Source of the DNA: Planctomycetota bacterium
GTDB taxonomy: Bacteria > Planctomycetota > UBA1135 > UBA2386
Length of the DNA stretch: 64,000 bases
Reading direction: 5' to 3'
Assembly: GCA_025459175.1 (NCBI GenBank)
Contig: JALORC010000005.1
Span: 1-64,000 of the forward strand
A program made the position numbers and the translations under genes. How positions within the stretch are numbered: the first letter of the stretch is position 1; each line of letters opens with the position of its first letter. The notes beneath the pieces are model-generated. The model saw only the letters and a list, made by a program, of their open reading frames with translations. It had not been told where the DNA came from and did no database searches. Below are positions 46,301 to 56,674 of the stretch, in pieces.

Positions 46301-47558
46301 CGAGCGCCGCGAGCGTGGTGACGCCGACGGTGCCGGCGGAGCCCTTCAACAGATGGAAATGGCGCGACAGGTCCAGCCAGGCGGTGCCGTCGGTGACATC
46401 GGCAGCGAGTCGCCCGAACGAACGCCGCAGATCGCCGAGGCACTGCCGGGCCTCCTCGAGGAAGATCTCCAGCAACTCGGCATCGACCCCTTCCACCGAC
46501 GGCGTCGCCTTCGGGTCCGGGAGCGGATCCGCGGCGCCGTGCGCGTGGTCGCCGGCGGCGGCGGGAGCGGGCTCGAAGTCGAACGCCGGCGCCGCATCGG
46601 CGGCGTCGACCGCGGCCGGTTCCGCCAGCGACGGGGAGTCGAACAGGTCGGCGCCGAAATCCGCGGCCTCGGGCCGCGCCGGCGGGACCTTGCCACCCAG
46701 GTCGTCCCCGAACTGCATCGCGGTCTCGAGCGCCGACAGACTGCCGCCCTCGGGGGGCCGCGCCACCGACGGCGCGTCGAAGTCCAGGCTCGAGAACGCA
46801 TCGGCATCGACCGCCGGTGGCGCCGTACGGGCCTGCTGCGCCGCCGCCGCCGCCGCGGCTGCCAACCGCGCCGTCACCGTCGCGATCGTCTGCAGCTCCG
46901 CGGTCTCGGCCGCCGCGACCTCCCGGCCCAGGGTCGCCAGCTGTTCGATCCGGTTGGCGCACTCGGCGAGGTTCCGCAGCGCCACCATGCCGCTCGAACC
47001 GCGGATCGAGTGGTAGCAGTGCTCGATCTCCTGCAGCTCGCCGTCGTCGGTCACCGCGACCGCGAGCTGCTCGCTCAGCCGCGCCAACAGCGCGCCCGCA
47101 TCGAACGCCGCGAGCGGCACCGCGGTCGTGGCCGGGCGCTGGCTCGGGTTCCGCGCCCCGGTCGTCAGGATCTCGCGGGCCTCGGTCAGCAACGCGCCGG
47201 TGGCCTCCGCCTGGGCCGCCCCTTCGCGCAGCGCCTCGTCGCGGCGACCGGCCAGTTCCATCGCCAACAGTCGGACGGTGACCGAGCAAGCCTGCTCGAT
47301 GTGCTGCAGGATGCGGCGCGTCAGCTGCTCGTGGCAGAGTGTCGTCTCGACCGCACCCAGCAGCAGCCGCCAGTCGGCATCGCCGCGATCGCGACCCGCC
47401 GCGAGCTGCGCGTGCAGCGCCGTGGCGATCGACTCCCGAGCCACTTCGCTCGGCATCGCCGCCAGACAGCGCCGTGCAGCGCTCCGCGCCAGTTCGACGT
47501 AGCGGGTGACATCGGCCTCGAAGGCCTCACGGATCGTGTTGAGATCGAATGTGTCCAC
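43338..47558 (-). CDS. cheA: Hybrid CheA-type kinase with four Hpt domains and a C-terminal receiver
   Basis: The protein has 1406 residues. Four His-phosphotransfer domains are visible, with phosphorylatable His at about 183 (CYHSIRGSSG), 402 (FHLLKGSAG), 518 (LLHRLKGSA) and 633 (CLHTLKGAC). The dimerisation helix region (ERLDRLMDLIGELVVHRSQQ, about 755) is followed by a low-complexity Gly/Lys/Pro insert of about 45 residues. Then come the HATPase (HLVRNAVAHGIE near 974, EVRDDGRGLD near 1015, GRGIGCDVV near 1069), a CheW-like domain, and a receiver at 1271-1390 with DD near 1277 and phosphoacceptor Asp1321 in VFTDLEMP. The layout is like FrzE, PilL or ChpA, not chemotaxis CheA. It autophosphorylates and passes phosphate to its own and separate receivers. 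Confidence 0.94.
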   Translation of the reverse strand: MDTFDLNTIREAFEADVTRYVELARSAARRCLAAMPSEVARESIATALHAQLAAGRDRGDADWRLLLGAVETTLCHEQLTRRILQHIEQACSVTVRLLAMELAGRRDEALREGAAQAEATGALLTEAREILTTGARNPSQRPATTAVPLAAFDAGALLARLSEQLAVAVTDDGELQEIEHCYHSIRGSSGMVALRNLAECANRIEQLATLGREVAAAETAELQTIATVTARLAAAAAAAAQQARTAPPAVDADAFSSLDFDAPSVARPPEGGSLSALETAMQFGDDLGGKVPPARPEAADFGADLFDSPSLAEPAAVDAADAAPAFDFEPAPAAAGDHAHGAADPLPDPKATPSVEGVDAELLEIFLEEARQCLGDLRRSFGRLAADVTDGTAWLDLSRHFHLLKGSAGTVGVTTLAALAAELEQRAEAYGERKRRATTADLAAIRRDTSAMLAACQLQLDEPAATPEEPTVAEAGLAEVFTEEARGILVEIDAVVARQPANRGFDEQDRAQVAKLLHRLKGSALLQGSEAIGRRAAQLHEGCEDGPMTAAATAALLAGLAELRPLLGLEPAAKASSKQRLETAVSIEVEPVIWEAFEIEAQEFVEQLDRIALELEGAEQPRRRLEDAYRCLHTLKGACNTVGLSPTGAMLHELENYFEFLQRHEVLPPLAGIVRLMLEALDACKHNLKQAKSGKVTDCSGQIRARIEAMRQDPMAAGSEAPGKVRSVAVSKPSRIASESADPEAAGRVMLRVSTERLDRLMDLIGELVVHRSQQRTTVGALNRLQKALKKSRQRLFQTIDRFREQYEWNGLVGKRKGKAKGKSTGHGRPQPAVDGAAGPAGPTGTGPMVPRPTARAGDLGFSELELDHYEDINILARSLEEVDSDIATIQAQIDAEMDGFHAASDGFGALISSLQNEITEARMVPLDQLFLRLRRPIHDAAERLGKDVRVVTTGDDVTLDKSIIDQLYVPLLHLVRNAVAHGIEAGADRRAAGKEIGGTIHLSARQESGQIVLEVRDDGRGLDLAALHRVGVERGLLAPETPVDDPRVRELIFVSGLSTKRTADAVSGRGIGCDVVRRAIEHLSGVIDVVTEAGRGTTFRITMPLTLAIYRALLVRHAGLTFALPISFSERILVADEAELFESSGGQRLRLDGKFLEVRDLSRLLGLPVEAERGRLTVVLRLGPDRIAVTIDEVLGQDEIVVKSLGDVLTGHQMFSGVTVDGEGNLILILDVAGLFSTTERGGLGRRGLEAGNEAVPSREQAAAATSRRARVLYADDSLSVRKAAEKFLGDIGADVVLAVDGMDALDKLRAGAFDMVFTDLEMPRMHGFELLREMRYVPTFKDIPVVVVTSRSGDKHRLQAEKLGCNGYLAKPFTPAALKEQIVRLCGAQAGPQGLVVDRQELAR

Positions 47559-47607
47559 GGTTGCTCCTGACTTCCCGAACTAGACCCTCACCGGGCAAAG
47601 CTCTCCG

Positions 47608-47625
47608 ACGGACCTCCGGGTCCGT
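47608..47625 (-). terminator. Hairpin between cheW and cheA genes
   Basis: A 7-bp stem (ACGGACC-TCCG-GGTCCGT) sits in the 76-bp gap between the CheW gene and cheA in the direction of transcription. Without a U-tract it may be an attenuator or processing site that sets less CheA than CheW. Confidence 0.35.
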
Positions 47626-47634
47626 GCCCGACTG

Positions 47635-48294
47635 CTACGGCTCGCCGCCCCCCGGCGCGCCCCCGGTCTCCGCTGCCTGCCGCAGCCGCAGGCGCTGCAC
47701 GTGCTCGGTCAGCACCTCGACGTCCAGCACGCTGACCACACGACCGTCGGCGAGCGGCAGGAACCCGGCGATCGCCGGGTGCTCACCGACCGCGTCGGAC
47801 TCGGCGATCGCACCGCTGCGGACCGGCGCGACCGACTCGACGACGTCGATGTTGGCGCAGCAGCGCAGCCCCTGCAGACGCAGCACCAGCGCCGGGCCCC
47901 GGCCGTCGACCGGCGCCACGTTCTCACCGACCTGCAGACCCAGCACCGCGGCCAGGTCCACCACCGCGATCGCGGCGCCGCGCAGATTGGTCAACCCGAG
48001 CACCCCGGGCGGCGCCAGCGGCACCCGCACCACGCGTTCGACCTGGAACACCTCGCCGACGGCGCCGACGTCCAGACCGAACAGCTGCCCGCCGATGCGG
48101 AACGTGCACAGGCACAGGTCGGCGTCGACCTGCCGCAGCGCGGCCCCGCCGGTGGCCGGGCGCGAGCCCGTGGCCGAACGTGGGCCGACCGTGGCCGAAC
48201 CGCGGTCGGCACGGCTGCCGGCACCGACCACCGAGTGGTGGGATGCCGGGCCGGAACCGCCGCCTTCGCTCCAGACCGAATCGTCGTGGCTCAT
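47635..48294 (-). CDS. cheW: CheW-like scaffold protein
   Basis: The protein has 219 residues. An N-terminal 55-residue Ser/Gly/Pro-rich tail precedes the CheW domain: LCLCTFRIGGQLFGLDVGAVGEVFQVERVVRVPLAPPGVLGLTNLRGAAIAVVDLAAVLGL, with the G-x-x-N-L-R-G motif, then FLPLADGRVVSVLDVEVLTEHV at the end. It should couple receptors to the multi-Hpt CheA. It is the best-conserved of the CheW-like proteins in this operon. Confidence 0.92.
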   Translation of the reverse strand: MSHDDSVWSEGGGSGPASHHSVVGAGSRADRGSATVGPRSATGSRPATGGAALRQVDADLCLCTFRIGGQLFGLDVGAVGEVFQVERVVRVPLAPPGVLGLTNLRGAAIAVVDLAAVLGLQVGENVAPVDGRGPALVLRLQGLRCCANIDVVESVAPVRSGAIAESDAVGEHPAIAGFLPLADGRVVSVLDVEVLTEHVQRLRLRQAAETGGAPGGGEP

Positions 48295-48310
48295 GTGGAA
48301 CTCCCGCGGC

Positions 48311-48670
48311 TCAGACCAGGTCCGTGATCACGGTGCGCAGCGCCTCGGGCCCGTAGGGCTTCACGAGATAGGCCGCGGCACCCTGGCGCTTGCCCCAGAA
48401 CTTGTCGGTCTCGGCGCCCTTGCTGGTGATCAGCACCACCGGGATCTCGGCCGTCGTGGTCTCCTTCTTCAGCGCGCGGCAGGTGGCGAACCCGTCCTGC
48501 TTGGGCATCACCACGTCGAGCAGGATCAGGTCCGGCTTGACCTCCTTGGCGCGCGCGAGCCCCTCCTCGCCGTTGGTGGCGAAGAAGACCTCGTTGCCCA
48601 TCGACCGCACCACCTGTGCGGCCAGCTGACGATCGGTCTCGGTGTCATCGATGATGAGGATGGTTGCCAT
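48311..48670 (-). CDS. Single-domain response regulator (CheY/PilH-like)
   Basis: The protein has 119 residues from the ATG at 48670, receiver only. It reads MATILIIDDTETDRQLAAQVV with the acidic pair, PDLILLDVVMP with the phosphoacceptor Asp, VVLITSKG with Thr/Ser, and YLVKPYGPEAL with the Lys. The sequence YLVKPYGP and QVVRSMGNEVFFATNGEEGL recall PilH of twitching-motility systems. It can receive phosphate from the four-Hpt CheA upstream or act as a sink. Confidence 0.93.
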   Translation of the reverse strand: MATILIIDDTETDRQLAAQVVRSMGNEVFFATNGEEGLARAKEVKPDLILLDVVMPKQDGFATCRALKKETTTAEIPVVLITSKGAETDKFWGKRQGAAAYLVKPYGPEALRTVITDLV

Positions 48671-48690
48671 GTTCGGTTCTCTCGTCTGCG

Positions 48691-49971
48691 TCAAACACCA
48701 CCGCGTGCGGTGGAACTCATGCTGCCCAGGAAGGAATCGATGGCGCCGGTGCGCACCGGCAGCGGCAGGGCTTGATCGGCCCCGGCTCCCAGCAGTGCAT
48801 CCGCCGCCATCAGACTGTCGTCGTAGATCGCCGTGATCGGCAGGCGATCGAAGTTCGGGATCGCCCGCAGCGCCGCCACCTGGTCGGGGCCGGTGCAACG
48901 CACCAGGATGCCGTCGGGCGTGCTGCGCTGCGCTTCGTCGGCGGCCTCGCCGGCGCGCATGCGCACGATGGTCCAACGCCGGCCGTAGCGACCGAGATGC
49001 TGCGCCAGATCGGTGGCGAACTCGCCCGGCAGGTCGTCGACCAGCCACAGCGTGCCGGGTCGACTGCCGCCGCACAGCCCGGTGCGCAGCCGCAACAGGC
49101 CGAGACCGGCGACCGAGTCGAGCACGTTGGCCACCTCGGCCGGCGTCCACTGCAGTTCGTGTTCGATGTCGCCGATCGTGCGGGTGCCGTCGACCAGACC
49201 GAGCAGACCCCGTTCCTGGTCGCGCAACGGCGTACCGACCACACGGCTGCTGAATCCGGGCACCCGCTCGGCCACCGAGCCGCGACAGAGATCGAACAGC
49301 CCCTTGGCGGCCCGGCTGCGGGTCGGGCAGGCCTGTTCGAGTTCGTGCCGCAGATCGCGCACGACGCTCGGCTTGATCAGCCGCCGCGCCAGTTCGCCGA
49401 CATCGGCCGGCAGGCCCGCACCGGTGAGCCATTCGGCCATGCGACCGAGTTCGGCGCGCAGCACCTTGAACACCAGCTTCGCCAGCGCCTGGTCGTCGAT
49501 CTTCTGCAGCAGACCCTCGGCCTGCGTCAGCAGCGACGGCGCCACCGACGGCGCGTCGGCCGCCGGCGCCGCGTGGCGGACCGCGGCCCCGGCACTCGGG
49601 CGCGCCGCGTGCGAACGCAGCAGCTGCTCGAGGTCCTGCGGCTTGAACGGCTTGTTGAGGAAGCCGACCACGGCGGCACGGTTGCCGAGCAGGCCCACCA
49701 GCGACTCGCCCTTGGCCGACATCATCACCACCGGGATGCCGGCGGTCGCTTCGTTCTGCGCCAGCTGGTCGAGCACGTCCTGGCCCTTGCCGTCCGGCAG
49801 CACGTAGTCGAGCAGCAGCAGATCGGGCCGGCTCTGCCGGGCCTTGCTCACCCCTTCGGCCGCGTTCACGGCGAGGTCGAGGGTGATGCCGAGGTTGGTG
49901 GCGACCATCGAACACAGCCGACGGATGGTCAAGCTGTCGTCACAGACCAGGACCCGTTGCACCTTGCTCAC
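48691..49971 (-). CDS. Response regulator: receiver, winged-helix-like middle, degenerate second receiver
   Basis: The protein has 426 residues from the GTG at 49971, which overlaps the stop of the preceding gene. The N-terminal receiver (residues 4-120) has VLVCDDSLTIRRL, PDLLLLDYVLPD with Asp55 and FLNKPFKPQDL. The middle has a long helical segment and then RDQERGLLGLVDGTRTIGDIEHELQWTPAEVANVLDSVAGLGLLRLR, a winged-helix-like unit similar to those that follow DUF4388 domains. The last 120 residues (TLWLVDDLPGEF, DGILVRCTG, ITAIYDDSLMAADALL) have receiver topology but no phosphoacceptor. Output is probably protein-protein contact rather than DNA binding, since no clear DNA-binding signature is seen. 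Confidence 0.8.
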   Translation of the reverse strand: MSKVQRVLVCDDSLTIRRLCSMVATNLGITLDLAVNAAEGVSKARQSRPDLLLLDYVLPDGKGQDVLDQLAQNEATAGIPVVMMSAKGESLVGLLGNRAAVVGFLNKPFKPQDLEQLLRSHAARPSAGAAVRHAAPAADAPSVAPSLLTQAEGLLQKIDDQALAKLVFKVLRAELGRMAEWLTGAGLPADVGELARRLIKPSVVRDLRHELEQACPTRSRAAKGLFDLCRGSVAERVPGFSSRVVGTPLRDQERGLLGLVDGTRTIGDIEHELQWTPAEVANVLDSVAGLGLLRLRTGLCGGSRPGTLWLVDDLPGEFATDLAQHLGRYGRRWTIVRMRAGEAADEAQRSTPDGILVRCTGPDQVAALRAIPNFDRLPITAIYDDSLMAADALLGAGADQALPLPVRTGAIDSFLGSMSSTARGGV

Positions 49972-50915
49972 GTCCTCGCCTCCAGCATCAGGATGGCGTT
50001 CGTGCTGCCCATCGCCCCGAACCGCTGCTGCAGTTCGCGGGCCCCCGCGACGCCACCGGCGCGCACGATGCCGCGCATGGTGTCGGCATCGAGCAGCTGC
50101 ACGGCATCGTTGCCGACCGCGACCAGCAGGATGTCCCCCGGATGGGCCGGCAGGCAGGTCGGGCGACCGGCCGGCAGTTGACTCACGTTCGGCAGCCGCT
50201 GCGACGACAACAGCCACGCGGCGCACTCGTCCTCCGGCGGCAGATCGACGACCAGTTCGCGGGCCTCGGTGTCGTGGGCGATCACCGCGCCCTTGCCGCC
50301 GAGATCGGCCAGCCACTGGCACATCGAGCGGTCGTCGCCGAGCAGCAGGCGCTCCAGCAGGTCGATCAGCGGCGTGGGCTGCCGGCGGATCGACTCGGTC
50401 GGGAACACCGCGAAGCAACCGTCGGGCCGCTTCTCGACCAGCAACAGCTTGCCGACCTCGTCCGGTCCCGGGGCCGGGGCGGCGCTGAGCACACAGCACC
50501 AGTAGTCGGCCGACCAGCGCTCGACCGCGCGCGACAGATCGGCGCGGAACGGAACCCGGTCCGCGGTGGCCGGTGGCCGCCCCGCGATCACGTGCTGCAG
50601 GCGATGCTGCAGGCTCTGGCTGTCGTGGGGTGGCGCGAACAGATGGATGCGGCCGGCCTCGAGCACCACGTGGCCGCGCACCAGCTGCTCCTGGCACAAC
50701 AGCACCAGCGGCGTCGCCGCCGGCGCTGCCGCGAGGCATTCGACGGCACCGGCCGGCACCGTTCGTTCCCCGGGCGGCAGTCCGGCGACGATGCATGCCG
50801 GCTGGTCGGCGTGTGCATCGACGACCTCGTGGCCGTCGGCCGCGCACGCCTGCTGCACGGCGTGCACCGCCTCGCGTTCCATGCCGTCCTGCAGCAGCGC
50901 GATGCGTCGGCTCAT
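49968..50915 (-). CDS. Unrecognised protein of the chemosensory operon, possible degenerate PP2C/SpoIIE-like phosphatase
   Basis: The protein has 315 residues from the ATG at 50915; both ends overlap neighbours by 4 bp. I do not recognise a family with confidence. The C-terminal half has HPGDILLVAVGNDAVQLLD followed by RELQQRFGAMGSTNAILMLEA, which mirrors the closing strands of PP2C/SpoIIE phosphatases (P-G-D-x-L-L-L...D-G and D-N-x-T), but the metal-binding Asp-Gly is not intact. The first 120 residues are a receiver-like alternation (RRIALLQDGMEREAV, TPLVLLCQEQLV). If the resemblance is real it would oppose the Ser/Thr kinase encoded at the other end of the operon. Low certainty. Confidence 0.5.
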   Translation of the reverse strand: MSRRIALLQDGMEREAVHAVQQACAADGHEVVDAHADQPACIVAGLPPGERTVPAGAVECLAAAPAATPLVLLCQEQLVRGHVVLEAGRIHLFAPPHDSQSLQHRLQHVIAGRPPATADRVPFRADLSRAVERWSADYWCCVLSAAPAPGPDEVGKLLLVEKRPDGCFAVFPTESIRRQPTPLIDLLERLLLGDDRSMCQWLADLGGKGAVIAHDTEARELVVDLPPEDECAAWLLSSQRLPNVSQLPAGRPTCLPAHPGDILLVAVGNDAVQLLDADTMRGIVRAGGVAGARELQQRFGAMGSTNAILMLEART

Positions 50916-51322
50916 GCAGGCCCTCCCGCCAGCATGGCCGCCGTCAGGGCCGCGACGTCGACGAGGCAACCCTCGGGGCGTTGCCGCAACCAGTCGCGAG
51001 CGCCCGCCGCGGCCGCCGGTGCGCCCGCGTCGAGTTCGCGCAGTTCCACCACTTCGTCGACCAGCAGCCCGCACCGTGCGGCACCGGCTTCCGTCGACGT
51101 TCGCAGCACGACCACCCGCTGCGGCTCGGTCGAAGGCGCGCATCGATCGTCGACCGCCGCGACCACCACCGCCGCGACCTCGGTGATCGCGATGCCGGCG
51201 ATCCAGTCCGGCGCGTCCGGCGGCGGCTGGTGCACGACCAGCTCGCGCACGCCGTGCACTTCGTTCGCTGCCACGAGGACGCGAGTCCCCGCCCGTCGAC
51301 AGACCAGATAGTTGATGCCCAT
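50912..51322 (-). CDS. Short CheW-like protein, first gene of the chemosensory operon
   Basis: The protein has 136 residues. The fold pattern is CheW-like: INYLVCRRAGTRVLVAANEVHGVRELV, then APDWIAGIAITEVAAVVVAAVDD, then QRVVVLRTSTEAGAARCGLLVDEVVELREL. It is shorter than classic CheW and lacks the N-L-R-G motif. Its start faces the hybrid kinase gene across a 135-bp divergent gap. The stop overlaps the following gene by 4 bp. It is the promoter-proximal gene of the nine-gene minus-strand unit. Confidence 0.65.
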   Translation of the reverse strand: MGINYLVCRRAGTRVLVAANEVHGVRELVVHQPPPDAPDWIAGIAITEVAAVVVAAVDDRCAPSTEPQRVVVLRTSTEAGAARCGLLVDEVVELRELDAGAPAAAAGARDWLRQRPEGCLVDVAALTAAMLAGGPA

Positions 51323-51457
51323 TTCCTGCTCGCACCGATGTTTCGTCCGCGCTGCGGCCGGCCCTTGACCGAATCAGCACTTGGCCCCCCGGGAGCAACC
51401 CTGGAAAGCAGCCGATTTCACCTGGGCCCCGGGGGGCGGCCGATAGCGGTCGAAGCG
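51323..51457. promoter_or_regulatory. Divergent intergenic region between chemosensory operon and hybrid kinase
   Basis: This 135-bp region separates the starts of two divergent units and must hold both promoters. A TTGACC at 51365-51370 could be a -35 box for the + strand, but the expected -10 position is GC-rich, so no promoter is assigned. There is no clear sigma-54 pair. Confidence 0.4.
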
Positions 51458-53338
<1,881 letters not shown>

Positions 53339-53427
53339 TGCCCGCGGGAGTTCGCCTAAAGACCCGGCGCGCCGCACGACGATCAGCGAGCCCGGAGGGA
53401 TCGGCACGCGGTCCTCGAATCACGAAG

Positions 53428-55572
53428 ATGAAACTAAAGTCGCTCTGCTCACCCGTTCTCGCCTTGATGCAGCGGCTCAGTTACGGCCGCCTGTTCACCC
53501 TGGTCGGTGTCGTGCTGCTCGCCCCGCTGCTCTACCTGCAGTACCTGCAATGGAGCGGCTCGCAGGACAGCATCACCTTCAACCAGAAGGAGTCCTACGG
53601 TGTCGAGAACATCGTGCCGGCGCGCGAGCTGCTGCAGCAGAGCTCGCGTCAGCGGGTGATGCTGGCGGCGCAGGGCCGCGGCGAAGGCGGCTATTCCGCC
53701 GACGTGCAGGCGCAGCGCAGTCGCATGCGTGAGATCGCCAGCCGGCTCGAGAAGGTGACCAAGAAGCTCGGCCCGGCCATCGCCGACCAGAACGGTGAGC
53801 AGAAGACCGTGGCGAGGATGAAGGAGCTGCTCGAACAGCTGCAGGCCTACGAGGCCGCCGACACCGGCAGCGGCAGCAGCAACGCCACCACCGACCAGGT
53901 GCTGGCCCAGTTGGTGACGACCACCAACGACTTCATCCTGAACTACGTCGGCAACTTCTCGAACCTGATCCTCGACCCGGATCTCGACAGCTACTACCTG
54001 ATGGACGCCTACACCGGGCGTCTGGCCAGCCTGACCGAGACCGTGGTCAACATCGGCCATCTGGCGATCACCCGCATCGAAGCGGGTCGCCTGACCGAGG
54101 CCGATCGCCTGGTGCTGGCAGCGCAGGTCGCCCGCGCCCGCACGTTCACCGCCGACCTGAAGACCAACTTCGACACCGCGTTCGCCAACAACCCGGCCGG
54201 CAACCTGCGGCCCGCGATCGGCATCACCGTCGACGCCGCGCTGAACGACGTCAACGGCTACCTGACGATGGTCGAGGGCCAGGCGCTCGGCACCGAAGCG
54301 GCGACGCTGACGCCCGGCGAGCTGTGCAACCGCACCACCGCCGCGATCGACAGCGTGCAGAAGCTGCACGACGACGTCGGTCCACAGCTCGACGGCTTGA
54401 TCCAGGCTCGCGTCAGCAAGTACACGGCTGCGCAGACCACCGGTCTCGCCACCGGCCTGCTCGCCGTCGGCCTGATCCTCTACGTGCTGCTGTCGTTCTA
54501 CTTCCAGGTCTCCACCGAGCTGACCGGCAAGATCAAGGAAGCCGAGAACCTGCGTTCGCAGGCCGAGACCGAGAACCAGCTGCTCAACGCCAACATCATG
54601 GACCTGCTGACGTTCGTCGCCAACTGCGCCGACGGCGACCTGACCGGTCGCGCCAAGGTCACCGAGGGCGCCCTCGGCAACGTCGCCGACGCCTTGAACC
54701 AGAGGATGGACAACTGGACCGAGGTGCTCGGCACCCTGATCAAGACCATCGAGGAGACGCAGAACGCCGGCCAGAAGGTCGGCGAGACCGCCGAGAGCAT
54801 GGCCCACGGCGCCACCGAGCAGGCGCAGAAGCTCGAGAGTGCGACCAATGCCGTGCAGCAGATCCGCGGCAACATCACGCAGGTCAGCGACAACGCCAAG
54901 ACCGCGGTGACCGCCGCGTCGCGCACCCAGGAGTCCGCGTTCAGCGGCGCCGAGATGGTGCAGAAGATCGCCGAGGAGATGGAGACGCTGCGCGCGAACG
55001 TGCAGGCCGGTGCGAAGAAGATCAAGAGCCTCGGCGACCGCAGCATGGAGATCACCGGCATCGTCGGCACGATCGCCAAGATCTCCGAGCAGACCAACAT
55101 GCTGGCGCTCAACGCCGCGATCGAAGCGGCGCGCGCCGGTGAGCACGGCCGCGGCTTCAGCGTCGTCGCCGAAGAAGTGCGCAAGCTCGCCGAACGCACG
55201 TCGATGGCGACCCAGGACATCCGCAACCTGATCACCAGCATCCAGGCCGAGACCAGCGAGTCGGTGGCGGCGATCGAGGAGCAGACCCGCGCGGTCGAGC
55301 ACCACGCCGAATCGGTGACCGAATCGGGCCAGGTGCTGCAGAAGATCCAGCACGAGTCGACGCAGACCTCGGAGCTGATCTCCGACATGAACCGGGTCGC
55401 CCGCGACCAGGTGCCGGTGGCCGAGCAGACGCTGCAGGGCATGTTGGCGGTGTCCGAGATCGCCAAGGAGACGCAGGCGTCGGCGCAGACCACGCTGAAG
55501 CTGAGCAAGGTGCTCGGCGAGACGTCCGAGCGGCTGGTGTCGGCGATCGGCACGTTCCGCATCACGCGCTGA
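53428..55572 (+). CDS. Methyl-accepting chemotaxis-type receptor
   Basis: The protein has 714 residues from the ATG at 53428; upstream in-frame codons do not resemble receptor sequence. TM1 lies at 22-40 ([19 protein letters not shown]), followed by a helical periplasmic domain of about 295 residues, then TM2 at 340-358 ([18 protein letters not shown]). A HAMP-like linker and the long cytoplasmic coiled coil follow, with hairpin tip sequence [40 protein letters not shown] near 550, matching the universal tip. Gln/Glu pairs typical of methylation sites flank the tip, but no CheR or CheB is present nearby. It is the only receptor here and the likely input to CheA. Confidence 0.93.
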   Translation: MKLKSLCSPVLALMQRLSYGRLFTLVGVVLLAPLLYLQYLQWSGSQDSITFNQKESYGVENIVPARELLQQSSRQRVMLAAQGRGEGGYSADVQAQRSRMREIASRLEKVTKKLGPAIADQNGEQKTVARMKELLEQLQAYEAADTGSGSSNATTDQVLAQLVTTTNDFILNYVGNFSNLILDPDLDSYYLMDAYTGRLASLTETVVNIGHLAITRIEAGRLTEADRLVLAAQVARARTFTADLKTNFDTAFANNPAGNLRPAIGITVDAALNDVNGYLTMVEGQALGTEAATLTPGELCNRTTAAIDSVQKLHDDVGPQLDGLIQARVSKYTAAQTTGLATGLLAVGLILYVLLSFYFQVSTELTGKIKEAENLRSQAETENQLLNANIMDLLTFVANCADGDLTGRAKVTEGALGNVADALNQRMDNWTEVLGTLIKTIEETQNAGQKVGETAESMAHGATEQAQKLESATNAVQQIRGNITQVSDNAKTAVTAASRTQESAFSGAEMVQKIAEEMETLRANVQAGAKKIKSLGDRSMEITGIVGTIAKISEQTNMLALNAAIEAARAGEHGRGFSVVAEEVRKLAERTSMATQDIRNLITSIQAETSESVAAIEEQTRAVEHHAESVTESGQVLQKIQHESTQTSELISDMNRVARDQVPVAEQTLQGMLAVSEIAKETQASAQTTLKLSKVLGETSERLVSAIGTFRITR

Positions 55573-55687
55573 ACGGCGCGGCCGAGGACGCGGCGGCAGC
55601 CGGTTCGCGACGGTTCGGGATGGCGGCAGGGAGCGGGCGGGCTAGCATCCCCGCCCCGCCGCACGGCCGTGCGGCCCCGATACCACC

Positions 55688-56581
55688 ATGCGATTCCCCT
55701 GCGCCATCGCGCTGTTCCTCCCGTCCCTGGTCCTGGCCCAAGGCCCCGAAGGCACGCCTTCGACCACGCCGCCCGAGCGCACGGTGCAGGGCGCCTTCGG
55801 CATCGACTTCACGTCGCAGTACTTCTTCCGCGGCATGCAGCAGGAGAACCAGGGCATCATCGCCCAGCCGTGGGCCGAGCTCGGCTACGCGCTGGTCGAC
55901 GGCGATGAGTCGCTGCGCCACCTGGACCTGACGTTCGGCCTGTGGAACAGCCTGCACAGCGGCCCCACCGGCAGCACCGACGGCATCTGGTACGAGAGCG
56001 ACTTCTACGTCGACCTCGAGGCCGGCCTCGGCGAACGCACCACGCTCGGCACCCGCTACACCGCCTACACCAGCCCGAACGGCACCTTCGACCCGGTGCG
56101 CCGCCGCGGCTTCCGCACCACGGTCGAGGAGCTCTCGTTCACGCTCGGCTACGACGACCGCCAGCTGCTGGTCGAGTCGATCGACAGCGGCCTGCGCCCG
56201 CACGTCACGGTGGCGTTCGAGCTCGACGGCCAGCGCGACAACGGCGAGCACGTCGGCATCTACGCCGAGCTCGGCGTGGCGCCCCAGTTCGGGCTCGGCC
56301 AGAACGGTCCGTTCGACCTGAAGCTGACCCTGCCGGTGACGGTCGGGCTGAGCCTCAGCGACTACTACGAGGACCAGGGCGGCGGCAACGACGAGTTCTT
56401 CGGCTACCTGTCGGTCGGTGCGGTGCTGAGTTCGCCGCTGAGCTTCCTGCCGCGTCGCATGGGTCCGTGGAACGGCGAGCTCGGCCTGCAGTGGCTGCTG
56501 CTCGGCGACAACCTCGAAGAGCGCAACGACGGCGATACCAGCGAGCTGATCCTGTCGTTCGGCATGTCGACCGCGTTCTGA
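55688..56581 (+). CDS. Outer-membrane beta-barrel protein (TorF/Gcw_chp-like)
   Basis: The protein has 297 residues. MRFPCAIALFLPSLVLAQ is a signal peptide. The mature part begins with GAFGIDFTSQYFFRGMQQENQG, similar to the F-x-S-x-Y-x-F-R-G-x-x-Q start of Gcw_chp/TorF proteins, then alternates amphipathic strands (DLTFGLWNSLHSG, GIWYESDFYVDLEAGL, LGTRYTAYTSP) and ends with Phe, as outer-membrane barrels do. About 12-14 strands can be drawn. The role is unknown, perhaps a pore or receptor for small molecules. It stands alone, 115 bp after the receptor gene. Confidence 0.78.
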   Translation: MRFPCAIALFLPSLVLAQGPEGTPSTTPPERTVQGAFGIDFTSQYFFRGMQQENQGIIAQPWAELGYALVDGDESLRHLDLTFGLWNSLHSGPTGSTDGIWYESDFYVDLEAGLGERTTLGTRYTAYTSPNGTFDPVRRRGFRTTVEELSFTLGYDDRQLLVESIDSGLRPHVTVAFELDGQRDNGEHVGIYAELGVAPQFGLGQNGPFDLKLTLPVTVGLSLSDYYEDQGGGNDEFFGYLSVGAVLSSPLSFLPRRMGPWNGELGLQWLLLGDNLEERNDGDTSELILSFGMSTAF

Positions 56582-56674
56582 ACCGGCCCGCCCGCGAGGG
56601 CGACCCGGCTGCCGAACGGATTTTCTCGCCGTCGCTGCATCATCGCGCGGGCGAGCGGGCACCCGGTGGCAGCG

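Noticed and set aside
43485-47570. A 1361-codon plus-strand open frame opposite cheA
   Set aside because: It is the antisense shadow of cheA; no domain motifs, and the minus-strand frame has four Hpt sites, HATPase and receiver in order.
53428-55572. Flagellar chemotaxis locus
   Set aside because: No flagellar, motor, cheR or cheB gene is present; the multi-Hpt CheA and PilH-like receiver fit an alternative-function system.
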